From the NCBI RefSeq assembly GCF_900184965.1, contig NZ_FXYA01000185.1, positions 1 through 64,000 on the forward strand: a stretch of 64,000 nucleotides of DNA, in the 5' to 3' direction. Positions 26,581 to 35,816 of this stretch are shown here, piece after piece (position 1 is the stretch's first letter; each line of letters opens with the position of its first letter). This DNA is from Akkermansia muciniphila. Lineage in GTDB: Bacteria > Verrucomicrobiota > Verrucomicrobiia > Verrucomicrobiales > Akkermansiaceae. The position numbers and the translations under genes were made by a program. The notes below the pieces were generated by a model. The model had not been told where the DNA came from. It saw nothing but the letters and a program-made list of their open reading frames with translations, and ran no database searches.

Positions 26581-26725
26581 AATAGGAAACAGAGGGGGCT
26601 GCCTGTATGGCTTCGGAAGCGCAGCAGTTCCTTCAGGGCCTGTAACCGGGCCGTAACGGTTACCCTCCCTTTTTTCGCGAACCAGAAGGGGAGAATGGCG
26701 GGCTGTGAAGTCCGTGATGACGGTT

Positions 26726-27787
26726 CTACTTGGCGGGGCCCCCTTTTTTCTGTTTGGACTGCCAGAGCTTGATGGTTTCCGCAATGGAGGGATAACCGTT
26801 TTTCATATGGAAGTCATAGGCTGTCTGGCCGTCATCGTTGCGGAGAGAGGGATTGGCCCCGTGATTCATGAGGCAAACGGCTATTTCCGGAGAGTTGCAG
26901 ACCATCAGCGGGGTCAGGCCATCCACATCCGGCTGGTTGGGGTCCGCTCCCGCCTTGATGAGAAGTTCAATGAGCGGAATGAGGCGTTCCGACGGTTTTT
27001 CCTTGGTGCAGATCAGGTGAAGGGGTGATTGCTTGCTTTCAAAAAAGCGCTCGTTAACATCGCATCCCGCCTTGATGAGCCGTTCGTAAATGGCGGAGGA
27101 CAGGCTGAGGAAGCCGACCCCGCGCGCCTGAGCGTTCATTCTGCGCTTGAGATCCGGGGAACCTGCGTCCAGAAGCGCCAGCGCTATTTTTTCCTGGCCC
27201 GGATCGGAGTCATTGAGGGCGGCGGAATACATGAACGGGGTGACGCCCCAGGGCCCCGGCAGGTCCGGGTCGGCGCCGTGTTTGAGCAGGGCGTGCACCA
27301 GCGGCAGTCTTTCTTCTGCGGTGGAATTCATATAGAGGCCTGAGAGGCACGCCCAGGTAAGGGGAGTGTCTCCCGGCTCTTTGGTGCCGTCATGCATGAA
27401 AATGGATTGAGCATTGACGGGAGCGCCCTTTTCTACCATCCGGACGGCCAGCTGGTTTAATCCCAGGGCAATGCAGAGATGCAGGGGCGTAGTGCGGTCC
27501 GGCGTCTGGAGCAGGAGGCTGCCGGTCTGGCGGAATTGTTCCAGCATCTGATGGCATTGAAGAATGGAGTGGAATTCCTCCTGCGCTTCTCCGGGAAACA
27601 TGATTTCCAGCGGCCAGGAGTCATGCAGGAAACGAAGGGTAAGGCCCAGCAGTTTTTCGTTGGCCGTCTTGATTTCCTGCTGTTCCGCTTCCGTGAGCCG
27701 GATCGTCTTTTCCTCCGCATGCGTCCAGGGAGCGGCTATGACGGCTGCTGAGGACAGAAGCAGCATGGTCCCTGTCATTGGTCTCAT
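26726..27787 (-). CDS. exported ankyrin-repeat protein
   Basis: The 353-residue product has a signal peptide (MRPMTGTMLLLSSAAVIAAPWTHAE) and a chain of ankyrin repeats, for example TPLHLCIALGLNQLAVRMV, HALLKHGADPDLPGPWGVTP, IELLIKAGADPNQPDVDGLT and MNHGANPSLRNDDGQT. Ankyrin repeats mediate protein binding. With export, it probably acts in the periplasm or is surface-linked. No partner is clear; it lies between a plus-strand transporter and hemL. Ankyrin repeats are common in Verrucomicrobiota and are not by themselves evidence of a host effector. Confidence 0.88.
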   Translation of the reverse strand: MRPMTGTMLLLSSAAVIAAPWTHAEEKTIRLTEAEQQEIKTANEKLLGLTLRFLHDSWPLEIMFPGEAQEEFHSILQCHQMLEQFRQTGSLLLQTPDRTTPLHLCIALGLNQLAVRMVEKGAPVNAQSIFMHDGTKEPGDTPLTWACLSGLYMNSTAEERLPLVHALLKHGADPDLPGPWGVTPFMYSAALNDSDPGQEKIALALLDAGSPDLKRRMNAQARGVGFLSLSSAIYERLIKAGCDVNERFFESKQSPLHLICTKEKPSERLIPLIELLIKAGADPNQPDVDGLTPLMVCNSPEIAVCLMNHGANPSLRNDDGQTAYDFHMKNGYPSIAETIKLWQSKQKKGGPAK

Positions 27788-27839
27788 GAAGTCCTTATAG
27801 GGGAAGGGTAGTGAGCTGTCACTTCAAATCAGGGGCATG

Positions 27840-29120
27840 TCAACCCAACCTGGAGAGACTGATGCGGACGGCTTCCACCGTGCGGTCAATGTCTTCTTCC
27901 GTATGGGCCGTAGAGATAAAGCCCGTTTCATACGGGGAAGGAGCGAAGTAGACGCCTTGTTCCAGCATGTTCCAGAAGAAGGATTTGAAGAGTTTTTTGG
28001 AAGCTTTTTGCGCGGATTCCAAGTCATAGACTTTCTCTTCCGTGAAGAAGAGGCAGAACATGGAGCCTGCACGGTGGAAGGTGTAATTTCTGCCGTGTTT
28101 TTTAAGGGCTTCGCGAATGCCTTCTTCCATGCGCGCTCCGAGCTGTTCCAGGCGTTCATAGGCGTTTCCTTTCAGGAGTTCCCGGAGCTGGGCCAATCCC
28201 GCCGCCATGGCGACCGGATTGCCGGACAAGGTTCCCGCCTGGTACACGGGGCCGAGCGGAGAGAGGCAGTCCATGATTTCCGAGCGGCCTCCAAAAGCTC
28301 CCACGGGGAGGCCTCCGCCGATGACTTTGCCCATGCAGGTAAGGTCTGGAGTGATGCCGTAAAGCTGCTGCACGCCTCCGGGAGCGACCCGGAAGCCCGT
28401 CATGACTTCATCAAAGATGAGGAGGGCGTCGTGGCGGAGCGTGATTTCCCGCAGGAAGTGAAGGAAGTCGTTTTGCGGAAAGTAGAGTCCGGCATTGGCG
28501 GGGAAGGGCTCCAGGATGACGGCGGCAATGTCGCTTCCATGGAGTTCGAAGGCTTTTTTCACTGCTTCCCGGTCATTGTAGGGCACGGTGAGGGTGAGCT
28601 GCGTCATTTCCCTGGGCACTCCCGCGCTGTCCGGTTCTCCGAAGGTGAGCGCTCCGGAACCCGCCGCCACCAGAAGGGAGTCCACGTGACCGTGGTAGCA
28701 GCCGATGAATTTGATGATTTTGCGGCGTCCGGTATAGCCGCGCGCCAGCCTGATGGCGGACATGGTCGCTTCCGTTCCGGAGTTGACCATGCGCACTTTT
28801 TCCACGGAGGGCACCATGTCCGTGATCATTTCCGCCATGTCCACTTCCGCCGGCGCAGGAATTCCGTAGCCCAGACCCCTGTCCACGGCGGCATGTACTG
28901 CGTCCAGAACGGGTTGCGGAGCGTGGCCCAGAATGGCCGGGCCCCATGTGCCGATGTAGTCAATAAGCTGGCGTCCGTCCGCATCCGTGATGTAGGCTCC
29001 TTTGGCCGATTGAACGAAGAAGGGGTCCCCGTCCACATTGCGGAAGGCCCTGACGGGGGAGTTGACTCCGCCAGGGATAACGGAACGCGCGCGGGAGAAG
29101 AGCTGGGCTGACTGATTCAT
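27840..29120 (-). CDS. hemL: glutamate-1-semialdehyde 2,1-aminomutase
   Basis: HemL converts glutamate-1-semialdehyde to 5-aminolevulinate, the first committed haem precursor in the C5 pathway. The 426-residue PLP enzyme has the start LFSRARSVIPGGVNSPVRAF, MVNSGTEATMSAIRLARGYT, ALLIFDEVMTGFRV and MGKVIGGGLPVGAFGG with the PLP lysine. ATG 29120 matches the family. It is close to rpsU (83 bp) on the same strand. Confidence 0.97.
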   Translation of the reverse strand: MNQSAQLFSRARSVIPGGVNSPVRAFRNVDGDPFFVQSAKGAYITDADGRQLIDYIGTWGPAILGHAPQPVLDAVHAAVDRGLGYGIPAPAEVDMAEMITDMVPSVEKVRMVNSGTEATMSAIRLARGYTGRRKIIKFIGCYHGHVDSLLVAAGSGALTFGEPDSAGVPREMTQLTLTVPYNDREAVKKAFELHGSDIAAVILEPFPANAGLYFPQNDFLHFLREITLRHDALLIFDEVMTGFRVAPGGVQQLYGITPDLTCMGKVIGGGLPVGAFGGRSEIMDCLSPLGPVYQAGTLSGNPVAMAAGLAQLRELLKGNAYERLEQLGARMEEGIREALKKHGRNYTFHRAGSMFCLFFTEEKVYDLESAQKASKKLFKSFFWNMLEQGVYFAPSPYETGFISTAHTEEDIDRTVEAVRISLSRLG

Positions 29121-29203
29121 GTGCGAGGGAAGCAAAAAGGGCAAACCTTGAGAAAGGGTTGCCCTCATGGAAATTGGGTTCTTATTCCCGAACCAATATT
29201 GTT

Positions 29204-29455
29204 TTAAGCTTCAGGAGCGGAAGCGGGTGTTTCGGCGGTTTCGGAAGCGGTTTCTTCGCTCTTGTTGCTGAAACGCCATTTTACCTTGTTGCGCTTGCTG
29301 GCGGAACGGGCCTTGCGGCGGCGTTCGTCCATCGGGGTTTCAAAAGCGCGGCGGCGGCGCATTTCATCCAGAATGCCTTCAACATCCAGTTTTGTTTTGA
29401 GGCGCTTGAGAGCGCGGTCGATAGGTTCACCTTTTCTTACGGTAACTTCACGCAT
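29204..29455 (-). CDS. rpsU: 30S ribosomal protein S21
   Basis: S21 is a small basic protein near the 3' end of 16S rRNA that aids mRNA binding. The 83-residue product begins MREVTVRKGEPIDRALKRLK and contains RRRRAFETPMDERRRKA. The usual length is 58-71; here about a dozen to twenty extra Glu/Thr/Ala-rich residues end the protein (ETASETAETPASAPEA). ATG 29455 fits the family; an upstream in-frame start would add 14 residues. Confidence 0.94.
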   Translation of the reverse strand: MREVTVRKGEPIDRALKRLKTKLDVEGILDEMRRRRAFETPMDERRRKARSASKRNKVKWRFSNKSEETASETAETPASAPEA

Positions 29456-29683
29456 GATTTGTTTTCCTTTTTCTATTCGTCCGGGAACGGGAGACAATAG
29501 GTAGTGCTTTCCTGCTTACAGGTCAAGATTTTTATCATGACTGACCTATTTTTTGCTCCTGAATGAGAGTTCTGCCGTCCGGAACGGCGGGGAGCGGCCG
29601 CGTTGCCCCGTTTCCCGGTTTCGGAGCGCGGTTCAACTGTCCTTGCCTTATAACAGGGGGCGTGGTAGAAAGAGGCGTCTCCC

Positions 29684-31174
29684 ATGAACCGGCTGCATAC
29701 ATTGATTGACGGATTTTCCCGGGTGCGGATTCTCTGCATCGGGGACGTAATGCTGGATAAGTTCCTGTATGGGAGCGTCAGCCGTATTTCCCCGGAGGCC
29801 CCGGTTCCCATTATGAAGATGGACCGGGAGACGCGCATGCTGGGAGGCGCGGGCAATGTCGTGTCCAATCTGTGCGCGCTGGGATGCCTCACCACCTTTA
29901 TCAGCGTGGTCGGGGATGATGACCATGGGCGGCAGGTAAGGCGTTTTCTGGAAGAGACGCACTGCGTTCCGGAGCTGGTGGTGCGCGAGGGGTATGAGAC
30001 GACCGTGAAGATCCGTTTTGTGGCGGGCAAGCACCATTTGCTGAGAGCGGATCAGGAACAGCCGCTGAACATGGAGCCGGAGCTTGCTTCCCGTTTTCTG
30101 GAACGGGTGGATGCCTGTTTGCCGGAGGCGGATCTTGTTCTTTTATCCGATTATGGGAAAGGCCTGTTTGACGGACGTACCACCCCGGAGGTGATTGCCC
30201 GGTGCCGTGCCGCGCGCAAGTCCGTCATCGTGGACCCGAAGGGAGCGGACTATTCCCGCTACCGGGGGGCCACGCTGGTAAAACCCAATATGAAGGAGTT
30301 CCAGGAAGCTACCGGCGTGGCGCTCAATCCTGCCATGACCGGGTGGGAACGGGATGCCGTGGCGGGGGCGCAAAGGCTATTTTCCGAATTCGGCATTGAG
30401 AATCTGATTGTTACTCTGAGCGAACACGGCATGATTTTCATTCCTTCCTCCAACCCTGCCGATTTTGTCTGCATTCCTACGGAGGCCCGGGAGGTTTTTG
30501 ACGTGTCCGGCGCGGGGGATACCTCCCTTGCCAGTCTGGGCGCGGCGCTGGCTGCCGGAGCCGCGGTGCCGGACGCTCTGGTCGTGTCCAATGTGGCCGC
30601 CGGCATCGTAGTGGGCAAATTCGGAACGGCCAGCGTGACCGGAACGGAGTTGAAGAAGGCTCTGAAGGAGAAGGATATCCGGACGCCTTCCTGGCATCAC
30701 CGCGACAATATCCTGACGCCGGAGGCCGCGGCGGAGCTGGCGGCGCGTTTCCGCCGGGAAAAGAAGATGGTTGGGTTTACGAACGGTTGTTTTGATTTGC
30801 TCCACCTGGGGCATATGCATTCCTTTATGAAGGCGCGTGAAGCGTGCGACGTGCTTTTTGTAGGGCTGAATACGGACGCCTCCATCAAGCGGCTGAAGGG
30901 CGAGGACAGGCCGATTAATAATGAGGAGATGCGTTCTCTGCTGCTGGCGTCCCTGGATTTTGTCGATTACGTAGTGCCGTTTGATGAAGATACGGCTCTG
31001 CCGCTGATTGAGAAGCTGCGTCCGGACGTGATTGCCAAAGAGGGATATCCCCTGGAATGCTGGCCGGAAGGCCAGTTCGTGAAAGCTTATGGGGGGCAGG
31101 CTCTGGAACTTCCCCGCCTGGAGGGCTTTTCCTCCACCAATATCATCAACCGCATGAAAAGCAGCCCGGAATGA
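29684..31174 (+). CDS. hldE: bifunctional heptose 7-phosphate kinase / heptose 1-phosphate adenyltransferase
   Basis: HldE makes ADP-heptose precursors for lipopolysaccharide inner core. The N-terminal PfkB-type kinase (about 1-325) has MLGGAGNVVSNLCALGC and VFDVSGAGDTSLASLGAA (anion hole GAGD at about 277-279). The C-terminal nucleotidyltransferase (about 355-496) has GFTNGCFDLLHLGHMHSF with HLGH at 374-377. Length 496 is as expected. It heads the hldE-gmhA-gmhB operon with a four-base ATGA overlap into gmhA. Confidence 0.95.
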   Translation: MNRLHTLIDGFSRVRILCIGDVMLDKFLYGSVSRISPEAPVPIMKMDRETRMLGGAGNVVSNLCALGCLTTFISVVGDDDHGRQVRRFLEETHCVPELVVREGYETTVKIRFVAGKHHLLRADQEQPLNMEPELASRFLERVDACLPEADLVLLSDYGKGLFDGRTTPEVIARCRAARKSVIVDPKGADYSRYRGATLVKPNMKEFQEATGVALNPAMTGWERDAVAGAQRLFSEFGIENLIVTLSEHGMIFIPSSNPADFVCIPTEAREVFDVSGAGDTSLASLGAALAAGAAVPDALVVSNVAAGIVVGKFGTASVTGTELKKALKEKDIRTPSWHHRDNILTPEAAAELAARFRREKKMVGFTNGCFDLLHLGHMHSFMKAREACDVLFVGLNTDASIKRLKGEDRPINNEEMRSLLLASLDFVDYVVPFDEDTALPLIEKLRPDVIAKEGYPLECWPEGQFVKAYGGQALELPRLEGFSSTNIINRMKSSPE

Positions 31175-31740
31175 GCGAATACATCAGGAACCAGATTTTA
31201 GGGATAGCGGATAATTTCAAAACCCTGGCTTCCATGGCCGGGGATATTGAGCAGGTCGCCCGCATTTGCACGGATACCCTCAGGGCCGGGAATAAGATCA
31301 TGTTTTGCGGCAACGGGGGCTCCGCCGCGGATTCCCAGCATCTGGCCGCCGAATTGGTAGGGCGCTACAAACTGAACCGTCCCGCCATGAATGCGCTGGC
31401 CCTGACGGTGGATACCTCCATCCTGACCGCCGTGGGTAATGATTACGGATATGAGACGGTATTTTCCAGGCAGCTGGAGGGAGTGGGCCGCCCCGGGGAT
31501 CTTCTGGTGGGGCTTTCCACGAGCGGCAACAGCCGGAACATCGTTTTGGCGATGGAGCTGGCGCGCCGGATGGGCGTCCGGACTGTAGCTTTGACGGGCC
31601 GCGGAGGGGGCGAGATGAAAGAAGCTGCGGATTTCTGTATTGCCGTTCCTTCCGAGGCCACGAACAACATTCAGGAGATGCACATTGCAGTGGGGCATCT
31701 GGTTTGCGAACTGGTTGAACGGGAGATATATGGCGGGTAA
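31171..31740 (+). CDS. gmhA: phosphoheptose isomerase
   Basis: GmhA isomerises sedoheptulose 7-phosphate to D-glycero-D-manno-heptose 7-phosphate. The 189-residue SIS-domain protein has IMFCGNGGSAADSQHLAAEL and LVGLSTSGNSRNI, the active-site segments of the family. Start ATG 31171 overlaps the hldE stop by four bases; the stop at 31740 overlaps gmhB by 11. A frame-matched start further left has no family similarity. Confidence 0.96.
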   Translation: MSEYIRNQILGIADNFKTLASMAGDIEQVARICTDTLRAGNKIMFCGNGGSAADSQHLAAELVGRYKLNRPAMNALALTVDTSILTAVGNDYGYETVFSRQLEGVGRPGDLLVGLSTSGNSRNIVLAMELARRMGVRTVALTGRGGGEMKEAADFCIAVPSEATNNIQEMHIAVGHLVCELVEREIYGG

Positions 31741-32236
31741 GGCTTTGTTTCTGGACAGGGACGGCGTGGTTAATGTGGATGGCGGATATGTGCACCGCAT
31801 CGAGGATTTTCGTCTGGTGCCCGGAATTCTGAATCTCTGCCGCCAGGCTAAGGAGAAGGGGTACCAGGTGCTGGTGGTGACCAACCAGTCCGGCATAGGA
31901 CGCGGCATGTTTTCCGAAGATGACTTTGAACGGCTGACGGAATATATGAGAGGGGTGTTCCGTTCGTCCGGCGCGGAGATTGCAGATGTGTTTTACTGTC
32001 CCAGCGCGGATGACGGGCATCCGGACCGGAAGCCGAATCCCGGCCTGTTTCTGAAGGCTGCCGCCGCGCATGGGCTGGATATGAAAGCCTGCGTGTCCGT
32101 AGGTGACCGGGAACGGGATATCCGGGCGGCTCTTGCCGCCGGAGTGGGTCGCAATTTCCTGTTTTCTACGGAAGATGTTTCCACCCTCGCCACAGCCCGT
32201 GTGGAGACGTTGGAGGAAGTAGCGGCAAGGCTGTAG
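31730..32236 (+). CDS. gmhB: D-glycero-D-manno-heptose 1,7-bisphosphate phosphatase
   Basis: A HAD-family phosphatase that removes the C7 phosphate in the same pathway. The 168-residue product starts MAGKALFLDRDGVVNVDGGY, has motif II VVTNQSGIGRGMF, and the motif III/IV region RKPNPGLFLKAAAAHGLD with SVGDRERDIRAALAAG. Length matches GmhB. It completes a compact three-gene set for ADP-heptose with the HldE functions upstream; the epimerase HldD is not in this window. Confidence 0.94.
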   Translation: MAGKALFLDRDGVVNVDGGYVHRIEDFRLVPGILNLCRQAKEKGYQVLVVTNQSGIGRGMFSEDDFERLTEYMRGVFRSSGAEIADVFYCPSADDGHPDRKPNPGLFLKAAAAHGLDMKACVSVGDRERDIRAALAAGVGRNFLFSTEDVSTLATARVETLEEVAARL

Positions 32237-32263
32237 GCCGGGAATGACTGCTCCCGGGAAGAA

Positions 32264-32911
32264 TCATTGCCGGGAGAATCGTTTTTCCGCCAGGTGCATG
32301 CAGCCGAGGATGAGGGCGATGATGACCAGCGGCCCCAGGATGTCCGCGTACCCCACCATGCCCGTGTTCACGGGGGCCACGCAGAGCAGGAACCACCAGG
32401 CCAGGGACAGCGCGCGAAGCAGGGACGGAGCCCCGCTGCCGGAGAGGAAGACATAGATGACGAGAGCCCAGAATTGCTGGAAACGGGGCAGCGTGACCAG
32501 CCATTCCCGGTCCCCTCCGGGCCAGACAAGCGTACCGTAGGGGCCGGATGCGGGGAGGTCGCCCCACATGGCGCTTGCGGGAAGCGCCAGGTTTATCAGC
32601 AGGTTCAGGAACAGTCCCGCATATACGGTCATCATCAGGACTCTCCACTGGGCTCCCGTTCGCACCGCCAGGAACAGGAAGGCCGGCACCAGCAGGAAGG
32701 GCGTCAGTTCCAGCGTTCCCATCCAAAGGGGGATATCGGTTCCTATCGTTGCAAGGCAGTCCGCTCCTTGGGGAATGGCGGAAAGAACAGCCCAATACAG
32801 GAGCGTCAGAAAAATGCAGCGGTACCTGACGGCCCGGCTTGCCGGACGTTCTTCATCCGGTGGAAGGCCCAGCCATGATCCGGATGAGTGCTGGTTGGAG
32901 AGGAACTGCAT
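32264..32911 (-). CDS. hypothetical multi-pass membrane protein
   Basis: I do not recognise a family. The 215-residue product has a short N-terminal polar part and about six hydrophobic segments (for example IFLTLLYWAVLSAIP, LELTPFLLVPAFLFLAV, MVGYADILGPLVIIALILGC). ATG 32911 is preferred; the longer frame to 33025 adds a polar stretch without family support. It converges with gmhB and is divergent from the ABC transporter. Function is unknown. Confidence 0.7.
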   Translation of the reverse strand: MQFLSNQHSSGSWLGLPPDEERPASRAVRYRCIFLTLLYWAVLSAIPQGADCLATIGTDIPLWMGTLELTPFLLVPAFLFLAVRTGAQWRVLMMTVYAGLFLNLLINLALPASAMWGDLPASGPYGTLVWPGGDREWLVTLPRFQQFWALVIYVFLSGSGAPSLLRALSLAWWFLLCVAPVNTGMVGYADILGPLVIIALILGCMHLAEKRFSRQ

Positions 32912-33140
32912 AGGCGGGTTGGGAATGGAGTTTTTGTAACGGGAACGGACAGGTTTGTCAATAGAGCCCGGTTCAGCTCCGGAGACGGGCTTTTTTTCAA
33001 CAAAACGGGCATTTTTGTTGTCCACGTTGTGACAAAGTTGCTGCCTTCGGATTCCTGCCGCGGGCGTCTCTTTTTGTTAGTCGGCGCCTGAAAGGCCGCA
33101 GAAAAACAGCTGTGACTCAGATATCTCATTCTTTTTGCTT

Positions 33141-34184
33141 ATGCCCTGTTCCAGATTCCTGACGATTTTACCGGTTCTGTTTTTTTGCCTGCTGGCTGTT
33201 TCCTGCGGAAAGAAGGAGAAGGATGATCCTAACGTCGTGGAATTGAATTTCGGCCATTTTCCCAATGTGACGCATGTGCAGGGCCTGGTGGCGCATCATT
33301 TTTCCCAGCAGGGGAAGGGGTGGTTTGAAGAACGGCTGAAGGAGGCCACCGGAAAGGACGTCAGGATCAACTGGTACGTGTACAATGCGGGCCCCAGCGC
33401 CATGGAGGCCGTGTTCGCCCGCTCCGTGGAATTGGCTTACGTGGGGCCCAGCCCGGCCATTAACGCGTTTGTGCGTTCCCGAGGGGAGGATATCAGGATG
33501 ATTGCCGGAGCCGTGGAAGGAGGCGCCGCCCTGGTGGTTCCGAAGGATTCCACGCTGAAGGAGCCTGCGGATTTCCGCGGCAGGGTGATTGCGACCCCCC
33601 AGCTGGGGAATACGCAGGATGTTTCCGCCCGCGCCTGGTTTTCCCGCGGCGGCCTGCATGTGACGCAGCGCGGCGGGGACGTGACGATTCTGCCGACTCC
33701 CAACCCCGAACAGCTCAGCCTGTTCCGGCAGGGCAAGCTGGACGGCGCGTGGACGGTGGAGCCGTGGGTGAGCCGCCTGGTGATGACGGCGGGAGGCAGG
33801 GTGCTGGTGGACGAGAAAGAATCCATCGCGACCGTGCTGGTATGCGGAGCTGAGTTTCTCAGGGAAAAGCCGGATGTGGCGAAAGCCCTGGTGCAGGCGC
33901 ATGCGGAGCTGAACGAATGGATAAGGCTGCATCCGGAGGAGGCCCAGTCAATCGTGGTCAGGGAACTGGAGCAGCTGACGCATTCCAGAATAGATCCGGC
34001 ATTGATTGCGGAGGCCTGGAAAAGCATCGTCATCAAGGACAGGATTTCCATTCCCAAGCTCCGGCAGTTTGTGCAGGACGCCCATCAGGCCGGGTTTATG
34101 AAAGAGGTCCCGGATGTAGGCGGCCTGGTAGCGCCGGATGCGGCTGAGGAACAGTTGACCATGGTGAAGGAGGGCGGAAGATGA
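33141..34184 (+). CDS. ABC transporter substrate-binding lipoprotein (SsuA/NrtA/TauA-like)
   Basis: The 347-residue product has a lipoprotein signal with the lipobox LAVSCGK (cysteine near residue 22). The binding domain resembles the sulfonate/nitrate/taurine group, with ELNFGHFPNVTHVQGLVAHH, VELAYVGPSPAINAFV, DFRGRVIATPQLGNTQD and KLDGAWTVEPWVSRLV. It probably binds an alkyl sulfonate, taurine or nitrate-type anion; the substrate cannot be fixed. ATG 33141 is used rather than the frame-open TTG at 33135. Its stop overlaps the ATPase gene by four bases. Confidence 0.88.
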   Translation: MPCSRFLTILPVLFFCLLAVSCGKKEKDDPNVVELNFGHFPNVTHVQGLVAHHFSQQGKGWFEERLKEATGKDVRINWYVYNAGPSAMEAVFARSVELAYVGPSPAINAFVRSRGEDIRMIAGAVEGGAALVVPKDSTLKEPADFRGRVIATPQLGNTQDVSARAWFSRGGLHVTQRGGDVTILPTPNPEQLSLFRQGKLDGAWTVEPWVSRLVMTAGGRVLVDEKESIATVLVCGAEFLREKPDVAKALVQAHAELNEWIRLHPEEAQSIVVRELEQLTHSRIDPALIAEAWKSIVIKDRISIPKLRQFVQDAHQAGFMKEVPDVGGLVAPDAAEEQLTMVKEGGR

Positions 34185-34969
34185 TTGCGGGTGCAGAACA
34201 TTGCGGCCCCGGAGGCTGCAAGCTCCGTATTGCGGGCGTGAGCAAGGTGTTTGACGGAAGGCGCGGAAAGGTGGTGGCTTTGGAGGACATTAATTTGAAT
34301 ATCAGGGGGGGCGAGTTCGTGTGCCTGGTGGGAGCCAGCGGGTGCGGAAAGACTTCCCTGCTGAATATTATTGCGGGGCTGGAGTTCCCCTCTTCCGGGG
34401 TGGTGGAGCTGGATGGGGAGCCTGTGAAAGGGCCCGGACGGGACCGCACCGTGATGTTCCAGGAGTCTGCCCTGTTTCCGTGGCTGGACGTGATGGGAAA
34501 CGTGATGTTCGGCTTGAAGCTGACGCCCGGACTGACTCGGGGAGACCGGCTCGCCATGACGGAGAAGAATCTGGAACTGGTGGGGCTGAAAGAGTGCGCC
34601 CATGCTCATATTCATGAACTTTCCGGCGGGATGAAGCAGCGCGTGGCGCTTGCCCGCGCCCTGGCTGCCAGCCCCCGAATTTTGCTGATGGACGAGCCTT
34701 TTGCCGCCCTGGACGCCATGACCCGCGAACAGCTTTATCAGGATATTCAGGAAATTCATTTGCGCTGCGGCATGACGATTATTTTCGTTACGCACAATAT
34801 GCGCGAGGCCGTGTGCCTGGGGGATCGCGTGGTGTTGCTTACTCCGCATCCGGGGCGTATCTGTGAGGAGTATTTCGTGGATTTCCCTCATCCCAGGGAT
34901 ATCAACAGCAGCGGTTTGGCGGAATTGTCCGCCCGCATCATCCGTGATTTGAAAGGAGCCACGGCATGA
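34181..34969 (+). CDS. ABC transporter ATP-binding protein (SsuB/NrtD-like)
   Basis: The 262-residue ATPase has Walker A GASGCGKTS at about 51-59, the signature LSGGMKQRVALARALAA, Walker B ILLMDEPFAALDAM and the H-loop VTHNMREAV. It resembles transporters of sulfonates, nitrate or taurine. It overlaps the binding-protein gene by 4 bp and the permease by 4 bp, so the three are made together. Confidence 0.92.
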   Translation: MIAGAEHCGPGGCKLRIAGVSKVFDGRRGKVVALEDINLNIRGGEFVCLVGASGCGKTSLLNIIAGLEFPSSGVVELDGEPVKGPGRDRTVMFQESALFPWLDVMGNVMFGLKLTPGLTRGDRLAMTEKNLELVGLKECAHAHIHELSGGMKQRVALARALAASPRILLMDEPFAALDAMTREQLYQDIQEIHLRCGMTIIFVTHNMREAVCLGDRVVLLTPHPGRICEEYFVDFPHPRDINSSGLAELSARIIRDLKGATA

Positions 34970-35757
34970 ACCGGAATAAATGGTCCAAGTGGAGGGCTCA
35001 CGCCTGTTCGCTCGTGTTTTTCATTCTCGTGGTCTGGGCATGGCAGTATTTGAGCGACTTAAGGGTCTGGAAGCCTTATTTGTTTCCCTCTCCGCTGGAA
35101 GTGTGGGAGTATCTGCGTTCTTCATTTCAGGACGGGTCTTTGGAGGAGGCTTCATGGATTACCGTGAAAAGGCTGGTAATGGGGTATGGAATAGGCCTGG
35201 TGACGGGAATTCCCCTGGGCATGCTGTGCTCCCGTTTCCAGCTTATCCAGAATACCCTGGGGCTGGTTTCCCTGGGGTTCCAGGCTCTGCCCAGCGTGTG
35301 CTGGGTTCCGTTGGCGACCCTGTGGTTCGGCCAGACGGAAGGGGCTATGCTGTTCGTGGTGATTATGGGGACGCTGTGGTCCGTAATCCTGGCTACGGCC
35401 AACGGCATGCGGAACGTGCCGCCCATTTACGCCCGTGCGGCGCGCACCATGGGCGCAGGCCCCATTTATTGCCTGGTCCATGTGACGCTTCCCGCTTCCG
35501 CTCCGTTTGTCGTGAGCGGGATGAAGCAGGGTTGGGCTTTTGCCTGGCGTTCCCTGATGGCTGCGGAAATTTTTGTTCCCATCCTGACCGGGTTCGGATT
35601 GGGGCAGCTGCTGCATTTCGGACGCGAGCTGAACGCGATGAACCAGGTTGTAGGCATTATGTTCGTAATTGTGGTGATTGGGCTGCTGTCCGACAAGATT
35701 CTGTTTTCTCCTCTGGAACGGTTTCTGCACCGCCGCTGGGGGACCGGACAGGCCTGA
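34966..35757 (+). CDS. ABC transporter permease (SsuC-like)
   Basis: The 263-residue permease has five to six membrane segments and the coupling EAA-loop around NGMRNVPPIYARAARTMGAG, followed by VHVTLPASAPFVVSGMKQGW, which is typical of the sulfonate/nitrate group. It overlaps the ATPase by 4 bp. A convergent lpxD gene begins 60 bp downstream of its stop; no clear terminator is seen between them. Confidence 0.92.
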   Translation: MNRNKWSKWRAHACSLVFFILVVWAWQYLSDLRVWKPYLFPSPLEVWEYLRSSFQDGSLEEASWITVKRLVMGYGIGLVTGIPLGMLCSRFQLIQNTLGLVSLGFQALPSVCWVPLATLWFGQTEGAMLFVVIMGTLWSVILATANGMRNVPPIYARAARTMGAGPIYCLVHVTLPASAPFVVSGMKQGWAFAWRSLMAAEIFVPILTGFGLGQLLHFGRELNAMNQVVGIMFVIVVIGLLSDKILFSPLERFLHRRWGTGQA

Positions 35758-35816
35758 AGCGGCGGAAGACAGAAACGCGGAGGTGAGGGCCGAGCGTTCA
35801 GACGATATGATGCCCG

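Noticed and set aside
27837-29111. 424-codon forward frame
   Set aside because: It is the opposite strand of hemL, whose PLP motifs are clear.
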